From Agromyces ramosus (GTDB taxonomy: Bacteria > Actinomycetota > Actinomycetes > Actinomycetales > Microbacteriaceae), in NCBI RefSeq assembly GCF_004216665.1, contig NZ_SGWY01000004.1, positions 62,001 through 126,000 of the forward strand: DNA of 64,000 bases, written 5' to 3'. Position 1 is the stretch's first letter; each line of letters starts with the position of its first letter. Below are positions 34,983-44,921 of the stretch, one piece after another. Position numbers and translations under genes: made by a program. The notes below the pieces were generated by a model. It worked only from the letters and a program-made list of their open reading frames with translations. It ran no database searches and was not told the DNA's origin.

Positions 34983-36785
34983 GTGACCACCCCGACGACG
35001 ACGGATGACGCGCCCGCACGATCGACCCCCGCCGGGCGGCCCGCCGGTGCCGAGCACCGGGCCCGGCCCGAGCGCCCGGCCGCAGCGGAGCGCCCGGCCG
35101 CAGCGGAGCGCCCCGCCCGTCCCGCCTCCCGTCCGCACGGGCAGTGGAAGGTGGACGGCACCGAGCCGCTGAACGCCAACGAGCAGTGGAAGCAGGAGGA
35201 CGGCGGCCTCGCCGTTCGCGAGCGCATCGAGCGCATCTACGCCGACGGCGGCTTCGCGTCGATCGACCCGACCGACCTGCACGGCCGCTTCCGCTGGTGG
35301 GGCCTCTACACCCAGCGCAAGCCCGGCATCGACGGCGGGCGCACCGCGACGCTCGAACCGCACGAGCTCGAGGACGAGTACTTCATGCTCCGCGTCCGCA
35401 TCGACGGCGGTCAGCTCAGCACCGAGCAGCTCCGCGTCATCGGCGGCATCTCCACCGAGTTCGGGCGCGACACCGCCGACCTCACCGACCGGCAGAACAT
35501 CCAGCTGCACTGGATCCGCGTCGAGGACGTGCCCGAGATCTGGCGTCGCCTCGAGGCGGTCGGGCTCGGCACGACCGAGGCGTGCGGCGACGTGCCCCGG
35601 GTCGTGCTCGGCTCGCCGGTCGCGGGCATCGCCGCCGATGAGCTCATCGACCCCACGCCGCAGATCGACGAGATCACGAGCCGGTTCATCGGCGACGAGT
35701 CGCTCGCGAACCTGCCGCGCAAGTTCAAGTCGGCGCTCACCGGCCACCCCAGCCAGGACGTCGTGCACGAGATCAACGACGTCGCGTTCGTCGCCGTCGA
35801 GCACCCCGAGCTGGGCATCGGCTACGACCTCTGGGTCGGCGGCGGCCTCTCCACGGCGCCGCGCCTCGCGGAGCGGCTCGGCGTGTTCGTCGCGCCCGAG
35901 CGCGTCGCCGAGGCCTGGCACGGCGTGGCGCAGATCTTCCGCGACTACGGCTACCGGCGCCTGCGCAACAAGGCCCGCCTGAAGTTCCTGCTCGCCGACT
36001 GGGGCACGGCGAAGTTCCGCGAGGTGCTCGAGACCGAGTACCTCGGCGAGGCGCTGCCCGACGGGCCGGCGGCGCCGACCCCGGCGACGCCCGGTGATCA
36101 CGTCGGCGTGCACCGGCAGAAGGACGGCCGGTTCTACGTCGGCGCGACGCCCATCGTCGGGCGGGTCTCCGGCCCGATCCTGACGCGCCTCGCCGACCTC
36201 GTCGAGTCCCACGGATCGACGCGACTGCGCACCACGCCGCACCAGAAGGTCGTCATCCTCGACATCCCCGAGGACCGCGTCGAGTCGCTCATCGCCGGCC
36301 TCGACGAGCTCGGGCTGTCGGCCCGGCCGAGCCTCATCCGCCGCGGCACGATCGCGTGCACGGGCATCGAGTTCTGCAAGCTCGCCATCGTCGAGACGAA
36401 GGCGTACGCGACGGCCGCGGTGCTCGACCTCGAGGAGCGGCTCGCCGCCTTCGACCTGCCGCACCCGATCAGCCTGCACGTCAACGGCTGCCCGAACTCG
36501 TGCGCGCGCATCCAGACCGCCGACATCGGGCTCAAGGGCCAACTCGTCACCATCGACGGCGAGCAGGTGCCCGGCTACCAGGTGCACCTCGGCGGCGGAC
36601 TGGCCTCGCTCGACCGAGACGAGGCCGGCCTCGGCCGCACCGTGCGCGGACTCAAGGTGAGCGCCGACGGCATCGCCGACTACGTCGAGCGGGTCGTCAC
36701 CCGATTCCTCGACGAGCGCGACGTCGCCGCCGACGAGACGTTCGCCCAGTGGGCGCACCGTGCCGACGAGGAGGCCCTCCGATGA
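34983..36785 (+). CDS. sir: Ferredoxin-dependent sulfite reductase (siroheme/4Fe-4S)
   Basis: A 600-residue siroheme enzyme, predicted to reduce sulfite to sulfide with six electrons from ferredoxin. The duplicated ferrite-reductase halves are visible. Cluster ligands are Cys459 and Cys465 (CTGIEFC) and Cys503 and Cys507 (NGCPNSC). The motif TDRQNIQLHW belongs to the siroheme pocket. Sulfite rather than nitrite reduction is inferred from the sulfate-activation genes that follow. The first 45 residues are a disordered Pro/Glu/Arg/Ala extension containing an in-frame repeat. GTG 34983 follows AAGGAGG. The stop overlaps the APS reductase start. First gene of a ten-gene operon. Confidence 0.88.
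   Translation: MTTPTTTDDAPARSTPAGRPAGAEHRARPERPAAAERPAAAERPARPASRPHGQWKVDGTEPLNANEQWKQEDGGLAVRERIERIYADGGFASIDPTDLHGRFRWWGLYTQRKPGIDGGRTATLEPHELEDEYFMLRVRIDGGQLSTEQLRVIGGISTEFGRDTADLTDRQNIQLHWIRVEDVPEIWRRLEAVGLGTTEACGDVPRVVLGSPVAGIAADELIDPTPQIDEITSRFIGDESLANLPRKFKSALTGHPSQDVVHEINDVAFVAVEHPELGIGYDLWVGGGLSTAPRLAERLGVFVAPERVAEAWHGVAQIFRDYGYRRLRNKARLKFLLADWGTAKFREVLETEYLGEALPDGPAAPTPATPGDHVGVHRQKDGRFYVGATPIVGRVSGPILTRLADLVESHGSTRLRTTPHQKVVILDIPEDRVESLIAGLDELGLSARPSLIRRGTIACTGIEFCKLAIVETKAYATAAVLDLEERLAAFDLPHPISLHVNGCPNSCARIQTADIGLKGQLVTIDGEQVPGYQVHLGGGLASLDRDEAGLGRTVRGLKVSADGIADYVERVVTRFLDERDVAADETFAQWAHRADEEALR
35070..35105 (+). repeat. 18-base tandem duplication inside the sir N-terminus
   Basis: GAGCGCCCGGCCGCAGCG occurs twice in a row (35070-35087 and 35088-35105) and starts again just after. 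It encodes ERPAAA units in the disordered N-terminus. A simple slippage repeat in frame. Confidence 0.8.
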
Positions 36786-37525
36786 GCGTGTCCCTCGCGC
36801 CCCGCGCGACGACCCTGCGGTCGCACGAAGAGTTGCACGCCCTCGCCGAGGCGGGCGACGCCGAGCTCGGAAGCTTCAGCGACCATGAGGCATCCGCCGC
36901 CGAGGTCGTCGCGTGGGTCGCCCGCAACTTCTCGACGGATGCCGCGGCGGTCGCCTGCTCGATGGCCGATGCCGTGCTGCCGCACGTCGTCGCGGCCGAG
37001 CTCCCGGGCGTCGACGTGCTGTTCCTCGACACGGGGTACCACTTCACCGAGACCTACGTGACGCGCGACGAGGTCGCCCGCGCCCTCGACGTGCGCATCG
37101 TCGACGTGCTGCCCGAGCAGACCGTGGCCCAGCAGGACGCGGAGTTCGGCGTACAGCTCTTCGCCCGCGACCCCGGCCTCTGCTGCGCACGACGCAAGGT
37201 GGCGCCCCTCCAGGGCGCGCTCGGCGGCTACGAGGTGTGGTTCACGGGCGTGCGCCGCGAGGAGGCGCCGACTCGCACCAACACGCCGCTCGTGCAGTGG
37301 GACGAGCGCAACGGGCTCGTGAAGGTGAACCCCCTCGCGGCCTGGACCTTCGACGACCTCCTCGACCACGCGGGGGCCCACCAGGTGCCCGTGAACCTCC
37401 TGATGTCGCACGGCTACCCCTCGATCGGCTGCGAGCCGTGCACGAAGCCCGTCGCGGCGGGGGAGGATCCGAGGTCGGGCCGCTGGGCCGGCCTCGCCAA
37501 GACGGAATGCGGGCTGCACCTGTGA
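36782..37525 (+). CDS. cysH: Adenylylsulfate (APS) reductase
   Basis: A 247-residue enzyme reducing APS to sulfite and AMP with thioredoxin. It has the CC...CxxC set that binds a [4Fe-4S] cluster and marks APS rather than PAPS reductases: Cys134-Cys135 (GLCCARRK) and Cys217/Cys220 (GCEPC). The catalytic Cys243 is in the C-terminal ECGLH motif. FLDTGYHFTET is the nucleotide-binding segment. The ATG overlaps the sir stop and its own stop overlaps cysD, both by four bases. Confidence 0.92.
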   Translation: MSVSLAPRATTLRSHEELHALAEAGDAELGSFSDHEASAAEVVAWVARNFSTDAAAVACSMADAVLPHVVAAELPGVDVLFLDTGYHFTETYVTRDEVARALDVRIVDVLPEQTVAQQDAEFGVQLFARDPGLCCARRKVAPLQGALGGYEVWFTGVRREEAPTRTNTPLVQWDERNGLVKVNPLAAWTFDDLLDHAGAHQVPVNLLMSHGYPSIGCEPCTKPVAAGEDPRSGRWAGLAKTECGLHL

Positions 37526-38454
37526 GCGAGACCACGATCACGACGCCCGTCGAGTCCCGGGCGAGCCTCTCGACCCTCGACACGCTCGAGTCGGAGTCGA
37601 TCCACGTCATCCGCGAGGTCGTCGCCGAGTTCGAGCGGCCCGTGCTGCTGTTCTCGGGCGGCAAGGACTCGGTGGTCGTGCTCCACCTGGCCGCGAAGGC
37701 GTTCTGGCCCGCGAAGGTGCCGTTCCCGGTGCTGCACGTCGACACGGGGCACAACTTCCCCGAGGTGATCGACTTCCGCGATCGCACGGTCGAGCGCCTG
37801 GGCCTGCGCCTCGAGGTCGCCGCCGTGCAGGACTACCTCGACGACGGCCGCCTGCAGGAGCGCGCCGACGGCACGCGCAACCCGCTGCAGACGCAGCCCC
37901 TGCTCGACGCGATCGCCGCCGGCCGCCATGACGCGGTCTTCGGCGGCGCCCGTCGCGACGAGGACAAGGCCCGCGCGAAGGAGCGCATCCTGTCGCTCCG
38001 CGACGAGTTCGGGCAGTGGGACCCGCGCAACCAGCGCCCCGAGCTCTGGGACCTCTACAACGGGCGCCACACCGTCGGCCAGCACGTGCGCGCGTTCCCG
38101 ATCTCGAACTGGACCGAGCTCGACGTGTGGCGCTACATCGAGCGCGAGGGCATCGAGCTCCCGCCGCTGTACTACGCGCACGAGCGCGAGGTGTTCCGCC
38201 GCGACGGCATGTGGCGCGCGGTCTCCGAGGTGTCGCCCGCCCGCGCCGGCGAGGCCGTCGAGCGCCGCACCGTGCGGTACCGCACCGTCGGCGACATGAG
38301 CTGCACCGGGGCCGTCGAGTCGGACGCGGCATCCGTGGCCGACGTGGTGCGCGAGGTCGCGACCTCGACGCTCACCGAGCGCGGCGCGACCCGAGCCGAC
38401 GACCGCATCTCCGAGGCCGCCATGGAGGACCGCAAGAAGGACGGGTACTTCTGA
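37522..38454 (+). CDS. cysD: Sulfate adenylyltransferase subunit 2
   Basis: A 310-residue PP-loop subunit that makes APS from ATP and sulfate. The pyrophosphate loop is SGGKDS (residues 45-50). The family segments VDTGHNFPEVI, FGGARRDEDKARAKER and the C-terminal EDRKKDGYF are intact. It starts at GTG 37522 (GTGA overlap with cysH) and its stop shares bases with the cysN start (TGATG). It works in a complex with the GTPase subunit CysN. Confidence 0.95.
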   Translation: MSETTITTPVESRASLSTLDTLESESIHVIREVVAEFERPVLLFSGGKDSVVVLHLAAKAFWPAKVPFPVLHVDTGHNFPEVIDFRDRTVERLGLRLEVAAVQDYLDDGRLQERADGTRNPLQTQPLLDAIAAGRHDAVFGGARRDEDKARAKERILSLRDEFGQWDPRNQRPELWDLYNGRHTVGQHVRAFPISNWTELDVWRYIEREGIELPPLYYAHEREVFRRDGMWRAVSEVSPARAGEAVERRTVRYRTVGDMSCTGAVESDAASVADVVREVATSTLTERGATRADDRISEAAMEDRKKDGYF

Positions 38455-39824
38455 TGAGCGACGCACTCTTCCGCTTCGCGACCGCCGGCTCCGTCGACGA
38501 CGGCAAGTCGACCCTCGTGGGCCGCCTGCTGCACGACTCGAAGGCGATCCTCGCCGACCAGCTCGAGTCGGTCGCCCGCACGTCAGCCGAGCGCGGCTTC
38601 GGCGGCGAGCCGGGTGCGATCGACTTCGCACTGCTCACCGACGGACTGCGTGCCGAGCGCGAGCAGGGCATCACCATCGACGTCGCCTACCGCTACTTCT
38701 CGACCGGGCGCCGGTCGTTCATCCTCGCCGACTGCCCCGGCCACGTGCAGTACACGCGCAACATGGTCACCGGCGCGACCACGGCCGACGCGGTCGTCGT
38801 GCTCGTCGACGCGCGCAACGGCGTGCTCGAGCAGACCCGCCGCCACCTCGCCGTGGTGCAGCTGCTGCGCGTGCCGCACGTCATCGTCGCGGTGAACAAG
38901 ATCGACCTGCTCGGGTACTCCGAGGCGGCGTTCACGTCGGTGGCCGACGAGGTCACGACACTCGCAGGCGAGCTCGGGCTGCACGACGCGCACGTCATCC
39001 CGGTCTCCGCCCTCGCGGGCGACAACGTGGTCGAGCGCTCGGCGAACACGCCCTGGTACGCCGGCCCGAGCCTCCTCGAGCTCCTCGAGACGCTGCCGTC
39101 GCTCGATGAGCTCGAGACCGAGCTCGAGGCGCTCCGGATGCCGGTGCAGCTCGTCATCCGGCCGCAGGGCTCGCTCGCGCACGACGTCGACGACGCGGAG
39201 CGGTTCCGCGACTACCGCGCCTTCGCGGGTCGCATCGCCTCGGGCACGGTCCGCGTCGGCGACCGCGTGCAGGTCTTCCCCGGCGGAGCGACCACGACGG
39301 TCGCCGGCATCGACGCCGGGCCGCGCGAGCTCGACGCGGCCTCCGCGCCGCAGTCGGTGTCGCTGCGCCTGGCCGACCAGCTCGATGCGGCCCGTGGCGC
39401 GGTCGTCGTCGCGGCGGGCGCGCTGCCCGAGCCCCGCCGCGAACTGGATGCCGCGCTCTTCTGGCTCGGCAACCAGCCGCTGCGTCCCGGCGCCCGCGTG
39501 CTCGTGAAGTCGGGCACCACGACGGTGCAGGCGCTCGTTGCCGAGGTCGTCGGCCGCCGCGATCTCGACTCGCTCGCCCTCGGGCCCGCCGACGGCCTCG
39601 AGATCAACGACATCGGCCAGGTGCGCGTGCGCCTCGCGGCCGACCTTCCCGTCGAGGAGTACGCCGCGCACCGCCGCGCCGGCGCCTTCCTCGTCATCGA
39701 CCCGCAGTCGGGCGCCACGCTCGCTGCCGGGATCGTCACCGCACCGGTGACGCCCGCCACCGGCGACGCCGGCAGCATCAGCACCACCCGCACGACCACC
39801 GACACCGAAGGAGTAGCAGCATGA
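38454..39824 (+). CDS. cysN: Sulfate adenylyltransferase subunit 1 (GTPase)
   Basis: A 456-residue elongation-factor-like GTPase that drives APS synthesis. G1 GSVDDGKST (12-20), G3 DCPGH (93-97) and G4 NKID (148-151) are intact, followed by two beta-barrel domains. No APS kinase (CysC) is fused, consistent with the APS-reducing CysH. The C-terminal tail is Thr/Ser rich. Its stop overlaps the start of the binding-protein gene. Confidence 0.95.
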   Translation: MSDALFRFATAGSVDDGKSTLVGRLLHDSKAILADQLESVARTSAERGFGGEPGAIDFALLTDGLRAEREQGITIDVAYRYFSTGRRSFILADCPGHVQYTRNMVTGATTADAVVVLVDARNGVLEQTRRHLAVVQLLRVPHVIVAVNKIDLLGYSEAAFTSVADEVTTLAGELGLHDAHVIPVSALAGDNVVERSANTPWYAGPSLLELLETLPSLDELETELEALRMPVQLVIRPQGSLAHDVDDAERFRDYRAFAGRIASGTVRVGDRVQVFPGGATTTVAGIDAGPRELDAASAPQSVSLRLADQLDAARGAVVVAAGALPEPRRELDAALFWLGNQPLRPGARVLVKSGTTTVQALVAEVVGRRDLDSLALGPADGLEINDIGQVRVRLAADLPVEEYAAHRRAGAFLVIDPQSGATLAAGIVTAPVTPATGDAGSISTTRTTTDTEGVAA

Positions 39825-40945
39825 CCGCAACATCACGCGTCCGTTCCCGCCTCGGCCTGGTCGCGGGCATGATGCTCGCGGCGGCCATCGTCACCACCGC
39901 GGTGCTCGCGCTCAGCGGCTGCGCGCCGCAGTCGGCGGCGGGCCAGACGGCAGCAGCGGATGCCGCGGCCACGACCGAGCCCGCGGCCGAATTGCGCCTC
40001 GGCTACTTCGCGAACGTCACCCACGCGCCGGCCCTCGTGGGCCTGGAGGAGGGCCTCTTCGCCGACGCGCTCGGCGACACCGAGCTGACGACGCAGGTCT
40101 TCAACGCCGGGCCGGCGGCCATCGAGGCACTCACGGCCGGAGCGATCGACGCCACCTACATCGGGCCGAACCCGTCGATCAACACGTTCATCCAGTCGGG
40201 CGGGCAGTCGGCGCACATCGTCGCGGGGGCGGCCACCGGCGGCGCGGCGCTCGTCGTGCGCGAGGGCATCGACTCGGCGAAGGACCTCGCGGGCACCACC
40301 CTCGCGACGCCGCAGCTCGGCAACACGCAGGACGTCGCCCTGCGATCGTGGCTCGCCGACGAGGGCTACGAGACCGACACCACCGGCGGCGGCGACGTGC
40401 ACATCACGCCCACCGAGAACGCCCAGACCCTCACGCTCTTCCAGCAGGGCGGCCTCGACGGCGCCTGGCTGCCCGAGCCGTGGGTGTCCCGACTCCTCGC
40501 CGACGGCGGTCGCGGTGCGCACGTGCTCGTCGACGAGGCCGACCTCTGGGAGGACGGCGCGTTCCCGACGACGGTGCTGCTCGTGCGCGCCGAGTTCCTC
40601 GCCGAGCACCCCGAGACGGTCGAGGCGCTGCTCGAGGGCCACGTGGCATCCGTCGCCTGGCTCGACGAGCACGCCGACGAGGCCTCGACGGTCATCAACT
40701 CGGTCATCGAGAAGGACACGGGCAAGCCGCTCGCCGACGAGGTCATCACGCGCGCCCTCGAGCACGTCACCTTCTCGGTCGACCCGCACGCCGAGACGTT
40801 CGAGACCCTCGTCGAGAACGGCCTCGAGGCGGGCACGCAGAAGGACGGCTCGATCGACGGGCTGTTCGACCTGCGACTGCTGAACACGCTGCTCGAGGCC
40901 GACGACGGCGAGCCGGTCTCGGCCGGCGGCCTCGGCGAGGAGTAG
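39821..40945 (+). CDS. ABC transporter solute-binding lipoprotein (SsuA/TauA-like)
   Basis: A 374-residue binding protein of the nitrate/sulfonate/taurine class. A Tat-neutral lipoprotein signal ends at lipobox LSGC. The mature part begins LRLGYFANVTHAPALVGLEEGLF, with FNAGPAAIEALTAGAIDATYIGPNP and the late GAWLPEPW, all typical of SsuA-like proteins. A very good ribosome site (AAGGAGT) precedes ATG 39821. Embedded in the sulfate assimilation operon, it should bring in a sulfur source, sulfonate or possibly sulfate. No sulfonate monooxygenase is near, so the ligand is open. Confidence 0.85.
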   Translation: MTATSRVRSRLGLVAGMMLAAAIVTTAVLALSGCAPQSAAGQTAAADAAATTEPAAELRLGYFANVTHAPALVGLEEGLFADALGDTELTTQVFNAGPAAIEALTAGAIDATYIGPNPSINTFIQSGGQSAHIVAGAATGGAALVVREGIDSAKDLAGTTLATPQLGNTQDVALRSWLADEGYETDTTGGGDVHITPTENAQTLTLFQQGGLDGAWLPEPWVSRLLADGGRGAHVLVDEADLWEDGAFPTTVLLVRAEFLAEHPETVEALLEGHVASVAWLDEHADEASTVINSVIEKDTGKPLADEVITRALEHVTFSVDPHAETFETLVENGLEAGTQKDGSIDGLFDLRLLNTLLEADDGEPVSAGGLGEE

Positions 40946-40953
40946 GAGCCACC

Positions 40954-41697
40954 ATGAGCGGGCAGACGGCCATCCGCATCGACCGGCTCGGCAAGCGCTT
41001 CGGCGCGGGTCCGCTGGTGCTCGACGACGTGAACCTGTCGATCGAGACGGGTGAGTTCGTCTGCCTGCTCGGCGCCTCCGGCTGCGGCAAGTCGACCCTC
41101 CTCAACCTCATCGCCGGTCTCGACCGGCCGACGACCGGCTCGATCGACGTGCCCGCCGAGGGCGCGGCCGTGATGTTCCAGGAATCGGCGCTCATGCCAT
41201 GGCTCACCGCTCGGCAGAACGTCGAGCTCGCGCTGCGCCTCCGGGGCGTCGCCCGAACGGCCCGTCGCACCGAGGCGCTCGAGCTCCTCGACGTCGTCAA
41301 CCTCGCGGATGCCGCGGAGAAGCGCCCGCACGAGCTCTCGGGCGGCATGCGCCAGCGCGTCGCCCTCGCACGCGCCCTCGCGCAGGACCGTCCCGTGCTG
41401 CTGATGGACGAGCCGTTCGCCGCGCTGGACGCCATCACGCGCGACCTGCTGCACGAGGAGCTCGAGCGCGTCTGGCGCCGCACCGGCCGCACGATCGTCT
41501 TCGTCACCCACAACGTGCGCGAGGCCGCCCGCCTCGGCCAGCGCGTCGTGCTGCTGTCGAGCCGGCCCGGACGGGTCGCCGGGGAGTGGCGCATCGACAC
41601 GACCGAGCGGCGCCGCATCGAGTCGCCCGAGGTCGCGGCGCTCTCGATCGAGATCACCGAGCAGCTTCGGAAGGAGATCCGCCGAAATGCCGCATGA
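40954..41697 (+). CDS. ABC transporter ATP-binding protein (SsuB/TauB-like)
   Basis: A 247-residue ABC ATPase. Walker A GASGCGKST, Q-loop VMFQESALMPW (typical for SsuB/TauB), signature LSGGMRQR, Walker B VLLMDEPFAALD, switch FVTHNVREA. It starts at ATG 40954, nine bases after the binding protein, and overlaps the permease by 11 bases. It energises the sulfur-source importer. Confidence 0.9.
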   Translation: MSGQTAIRIDRLGKRFGAGPLVLDDVNLSIETGEFVCLLGASGCGKSTLLNLIAGLDRPTTGSIDVPAEGAAVMFQESALMPWLTARQNVELALRLRGVARTARRTEALELLDVVNLADAAEKRPHELSGGMRQRVALARALAQDRPVLLMDEPFAALDAITRDLLHEELERVWRRTGRTIVFVTHNVREAARLGQRVVLLSSRPGRVAGEWRIDTTERRRIESPEVAALSIEITEQLRKEIRRNAA

Positions 41698-42658
41698 CGC
41701 CACCCTCCTCGACGAGCGCGACGCGGCCGCCCGCGCGGCGGCCGCCGACCTCGCACGCACGCCCGAGGCATCCGCGCGCACCGCCGACCACGGCCACGAC
41801 GACCTGCGCAGCCTCGAGGCCGGCCTCGACCGCCTGCAGACCTCGCCCGACCGCGCACCGAGCGCGTGGCGCCGCTTCACCACGAGCGTCCTGCCGCCGA
41901 TCCTCTTCGTGGTCGCGCTCATCGCCGCGTGGCAGCTCTACGTGGTCATCGCACAGCCGCGTCCCGACATCGTGCCCGGCCCCGTCGACGTGTTCAACGC
42001 GATCGTGCTCGGCTGGGAGTCGGGCCGGTTGCAGTTGGCCGTCATCACCAGCCTCGAGCGGGGCGTCGTCGGCTTCCTCATCGCGGTGATCGTGGGCACG
42101 CCCCTCGGGCTGCTGCTCGCCGAGGTGAAGCCGCTGCGCCGCGCCGTCGGTCCGATCATCTCGGGCCTGCAGGTGCTGCCGTCGGTGGCGTGGGTTCCCG
42201 CTGCGATCCTCTGGTTCGGGCTGACGGATGCCACGGTGTACTTCGTCGTGCTCATGGGCGCGGTGCCCTCGATCGTGAACGGCCTCATCTCCGGCGTCGA
42301 GCAGGTGCCGCCGCAACTGCGCCGGGTGGGCACCGTGCTCGGAGCCAACCGCACGCGGCTCGCAACCCTCATCGTGCTCCCCGCCGCGCTGCCCGGCTAC
42401 GTCGCCGGCCTCAAGCAGGGCTGGGCGTTCTCGTGGCGGTCGCTGATGGCGGCGGAGATCATCGCCATGGGCGGCACGATCGGCTTCGGACTCGGGTCGA
42501 TGCTGCAGCAGAGCCGGGAGCTCGCCGACATCGGCGGCGTGCTCGCGACCGTGCTGGTGATCCTCGTCATCGGCATCCTGATCGAGCTCGCCTTCTTCGC
42601 CCCCCTTGAGCGCCGGATGCTGCGCCGCCGCGGCCTGCTCCAGGGAGGCACGCGATGA
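41687..42658 (+). CDS. ABC transporter permease (SsuC/TauC-like)
   Basis: A 323-residue permease. A long hydrophilic N-terminus (about 65 residues) comes before six helices. The family markers are the first-helix end with RPDIVPGPVDVFNAIV, the EAA-like loop with VPPQLRRVGTVLGANRTRL followed by VLPAALPGYVAGLKQGWAFSWRSLMAAE. AAGGAG lies ten bases before ATG 41687. The gene overlaps both neighbours, showing tight coupling. Confidence 0.9.
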   Translation: MPHDATLLDERDAAARAAAADLARTPEASARTADHGHDDLRSLEAGLDRLQTSPDRAPSAWRRFTTSVLPPILFVVALIAAWQLYVVIAQPRPDIVPGPVDVFNAIVLGWESGRLQLAVITSLERGVVGFLIAVIVGTPLGLLLAEVKPLRRAVGPIISGLQVLPSVAWVPAAILWFGLTDATVYFVVLMGAVPSIVNGLISGVEQVPPQLRRVGTVLGANRTRLATLIVLPAALPGYVAGLKQGWAFSWRSLMAAEIIAMGGTIGFGLGSMLQQSRELADIGGVLATVLVILVIGILIELAFFAPLERRMLRRRGLLQGGTR

Positions 42659-43446
42659 CCGCGCCGACGAACAGCCGAGGCGCCGGACACGTCACCCTCG
42701 TCGGCGCCGGACCCGGCGACCCCGGCCTCCTCACGCTTCGCGGGCTCCGCGCACTGGAGGCGGCCGACGTGATCGTCGCCGACCGGCTCGGGGCGCGCGG
42801 CGTGCTCGACGGGCTCGCCGCCGAGGGCGTGGTGCTGCGCGCCGAGGTCGTCGACGTCGGCAAACTGCCCGGCCACCACGTCGTGCCGCAGGATGCGATC
42901 AACGAGCTGCTCGTCTCCCTCGCCCGTGACGGCCGGCGCGTCGTGCGCCTCAAGGGCGGCGATCCGTTCATCTTCGGCCGCGGCGGTGAGGAGGTCGCGT
43001 TCTGCCGCGATGCCGGCGTCGAGGTCGAGGTCGTCCCGGGGATCACGAGCGCCATCTCGGTGCCGGCGATCGCGGGGATCCCGCTCACGCACCGCGGGCT
43101 CGCCACCACGTTCACCGTCGTCACCGGCCACGACCAGATCCAGTCCCTCGGCGGCGGGCGCGACCACACCGTCGTGCTGCTGATGGGCATCGGCACGCTC
43201 GCGAACTCCGCGATCACCCTCGCCCGCGGCGAGCGCGGCGGCGAATGCCCCGTGGCGATCATCGAGGACGGCTACGGGCCACGCCAGCGCGTCACCGTCG
43301 GCACGCTCGACACGATCGCACTGCAGGCGGCGCGACGCGGCATCCGCTCGCCCGCGGTCGTCGTCGTCGGCGACGTGGTGGCCCTCAGCCCCTATGCCCC
43401 CGAGGCGATCGGCGGGCACGCCGAAGCGCCCCGGCACGCCCTCTGA
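42655..43446 (+). CDS. cobA: Uroporphyrinogen-III C-methyltransferase
   Basis: A 263-residue single-domain SUMT that makes precorrin-2, the first step towards siroheme. It has [22 protein letters not shown] near the N-terminus, the [16 protein letters not shown] substrate motif, [23 protein letters not shown] and the product-site PVAIIEDG. It is a lone CobA without the dehydrogenase/chelatase half of CysG. GGGAGG precedes ATG 42655, which overlaps the permease stop. Confidence 0.92.
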   Translation: MTAPTNSRGAGHVTLVGAGPGDPGLLTLRGLRALEAADVIVADRLGARGVLDGLAAEGVVLRAEVVDVGKLPGHHVVPQDAINELLVSLARDGRRVVRLKGGDPFIFGRGGEEVAFCRDAGVEVEVVPGITSAISVPAIAGIPLTHRGLATTFTVVTGHDQIQSLGGGRDHTVVLLMGIGTLANSAITLARGERGGECPVAIIEDGYGPRQRVTVGTLDTIALQAARRGIRSPAVVVVGDVVALSPYAPEAIGGHAEAPRHAL

Positions 43447-43487
43447 ACCCGAGTCCCCCGGTCCACCCACCGAAAGGCCCCGCAGCA

Positions 43488-44921
43488 ATGACCCGTCCCC
43501 TCCGCGTCGCGATCGTCGGCGCCGGCCCCGCCGGCATCTACGCCGGCAACATCCTCAACCGCCAGCTGACCGAGGCCGGCGGCGAGGTCGCGATCGACCT
43601 GTTCGAGTCGCTCCCGGCGCCCTACGGCCTGATCAGGTACGGCGTGGCACCCGACCACCCGCGCATCAAGGGCATCGTCAACTCGCTGCACGAGATGCTC
43701 GACGCGGGCACCATCCGGCTGATCGGCAACGTCGAGGTCGGCCGCGACGTGACGGTCGACGAGCTGCGCGAGCGCTACGACGCCGTGGTCTTCGCCACCG
43801 GCGCCCTGCGCGACGCCCCCCTCGACATCCCCGGCATCGACCTCGCGGGGTCCTACGGCGCCGCCGACCTCGTGGCCTGGTACGACGGGCACCCCGACGT
43901 CCCCCGCGAGTGGCCGCTCGAGGCGGAGCAGATCGCCGTCATCGGCAACGGCAACGTCGCGCTCGACGTCGCCCGCGTGCTCGCCAAGCACCCGAAGGAC
44001 CTGCTCTCCACCGACATCCCGGCGAACGTCGTGGCCGGCCTCGAGGCGTCGCCCGTGACCGACGTGCACGTGTTCGGCCGCCGCGGCCCCACCCACGTGA
44101 AGTTCACCCCCATCGAGCTGCGCGAGCTCGGCGAGGTGCCCGACGTCGACGTGATCGTGTACGACGACGACTTCGAGCGCGCGGCCGGCGACCCGCACGC
44201 CGACCAGCTGCTCGCGTCGAACAACCAGGTGAAGGTCATGACCCGCACGCTGAACGGCTGGCGCAAGCCCGCCGACTGGGAGCCGACGGCGTCGCGCCGC
44301 CTGCACCTGCACTTCCTGCACGCACCGGTCGAGGTGCTCGGCGACGGGCGCGTCGAGGGCGTGCGGTTCGAGCGCACGCGTCCGGTGGGCGACGGCTCCG
44401 TCGTGGGCACGGGCGAGTTCGTCGACGTGCCCGTACAGGCGGTCTACCGCGCGGTCGGGTACGCGAGCTCGCCCCTGCCCGGCGTGCCGTTCGACGAGCG
44501 CGCGGCCGTGATCCCGAACGGCGGCGGCCGGGTCACGGATGCCACGGGCGCCCCGCTTCCCGGCGTGTACGCCACCGGCTGGATCAAGCGCGGCCCCGTC
44601 GGCCTCATCGGCCACACCAAGGGCGACGCGCTCGAGACCATCACGAACCTGCTCGCGGATGCCTCCGCCGGCGCGCTGCCCGCACCGGTCGTCTCGGCGG
44701 GGCCCGACGGCGACGAGGTGCTCGAGCTGCTCGAGGCCCGCGGCATCCGCTTCACGACCTGGGCCGGATGGCTCGAGCTCGATGCGCACGAGCGCGGCCT
44801 CGGCGAGGCGTGGGAGCCGGTGGATGCGGCGCACGCCGACATCGTGCGCGAGCGTGTGAAGGTCGTGCCCCGCGACGAGCAGGTGGAGATCTCCCGCGCC
44901 GGCGCCCTGGTCGGGTCGTGA
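43488..44921 (+). CDS. fprA: Ferredoxin-NADP+ reductase, FprA/adrenodoxin-reductase type
   Basis: A 477-residue flavoprotein that passes electrons from NADPH to ferredoxin. FAD motif [14 protein letters not shown] (7-20), then [22 protein letters not shown] motif [16 protein letters not shown], and the C-terminal [18 protein letters not shown]. These place it with FprA and adrenodoxin reductase, not with plant-type FNR. ATG 43488 follows AAAGG. The stop overlaps the ferredoxin start by four bases, so the pair is made together. Confidence 0.93.
   Translation: MTRPLRVAIVGAGPAGIYAGNILNRQLTEAGGEVAIDLFESLPAPYGLIRYGVAPDHPRIKGIVNSLHEMLDAGTIRLIGNVEVGRDVTVDELRERYDAVVFATGALRDAPLDIPGIDLAGSYGAADLVAWYDGHPDVPREWPLEAEQIAVIGNGNVALDVARVLAKHPKDLLSTDIPANVVAGLEASPVTDVHVFGRRGPTHVKFTPIELRELGEVPDVDVIVYDDDFERAAGDPHADQLLASNNQVKVMTRTLNGWRKPADWEPTASRRLHLHFLHAPVEVLGDGRVEGVRFERTRPVGDGSVVGTGEFVDVPVQAVYRAVGYASSPLPGVPFDERAAVIPNGGGRVTDATGAPLPGVYATGWIKRGPVGLIGHTKGDALETITNLLADASAGALPAPVVSAGPDGDEVLELLEARGIRFTTWAGWLELDAHERGLGEAWEPVDAAHADIVRERVKVVPRDEQVEISRAGALVGS

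Noticed and set aside
35070-35105. CRISPR-like or regulatory repeat
   Set aside because: Only two contiguous 18-base copies in frame within a disordered protein segment, without spacers.
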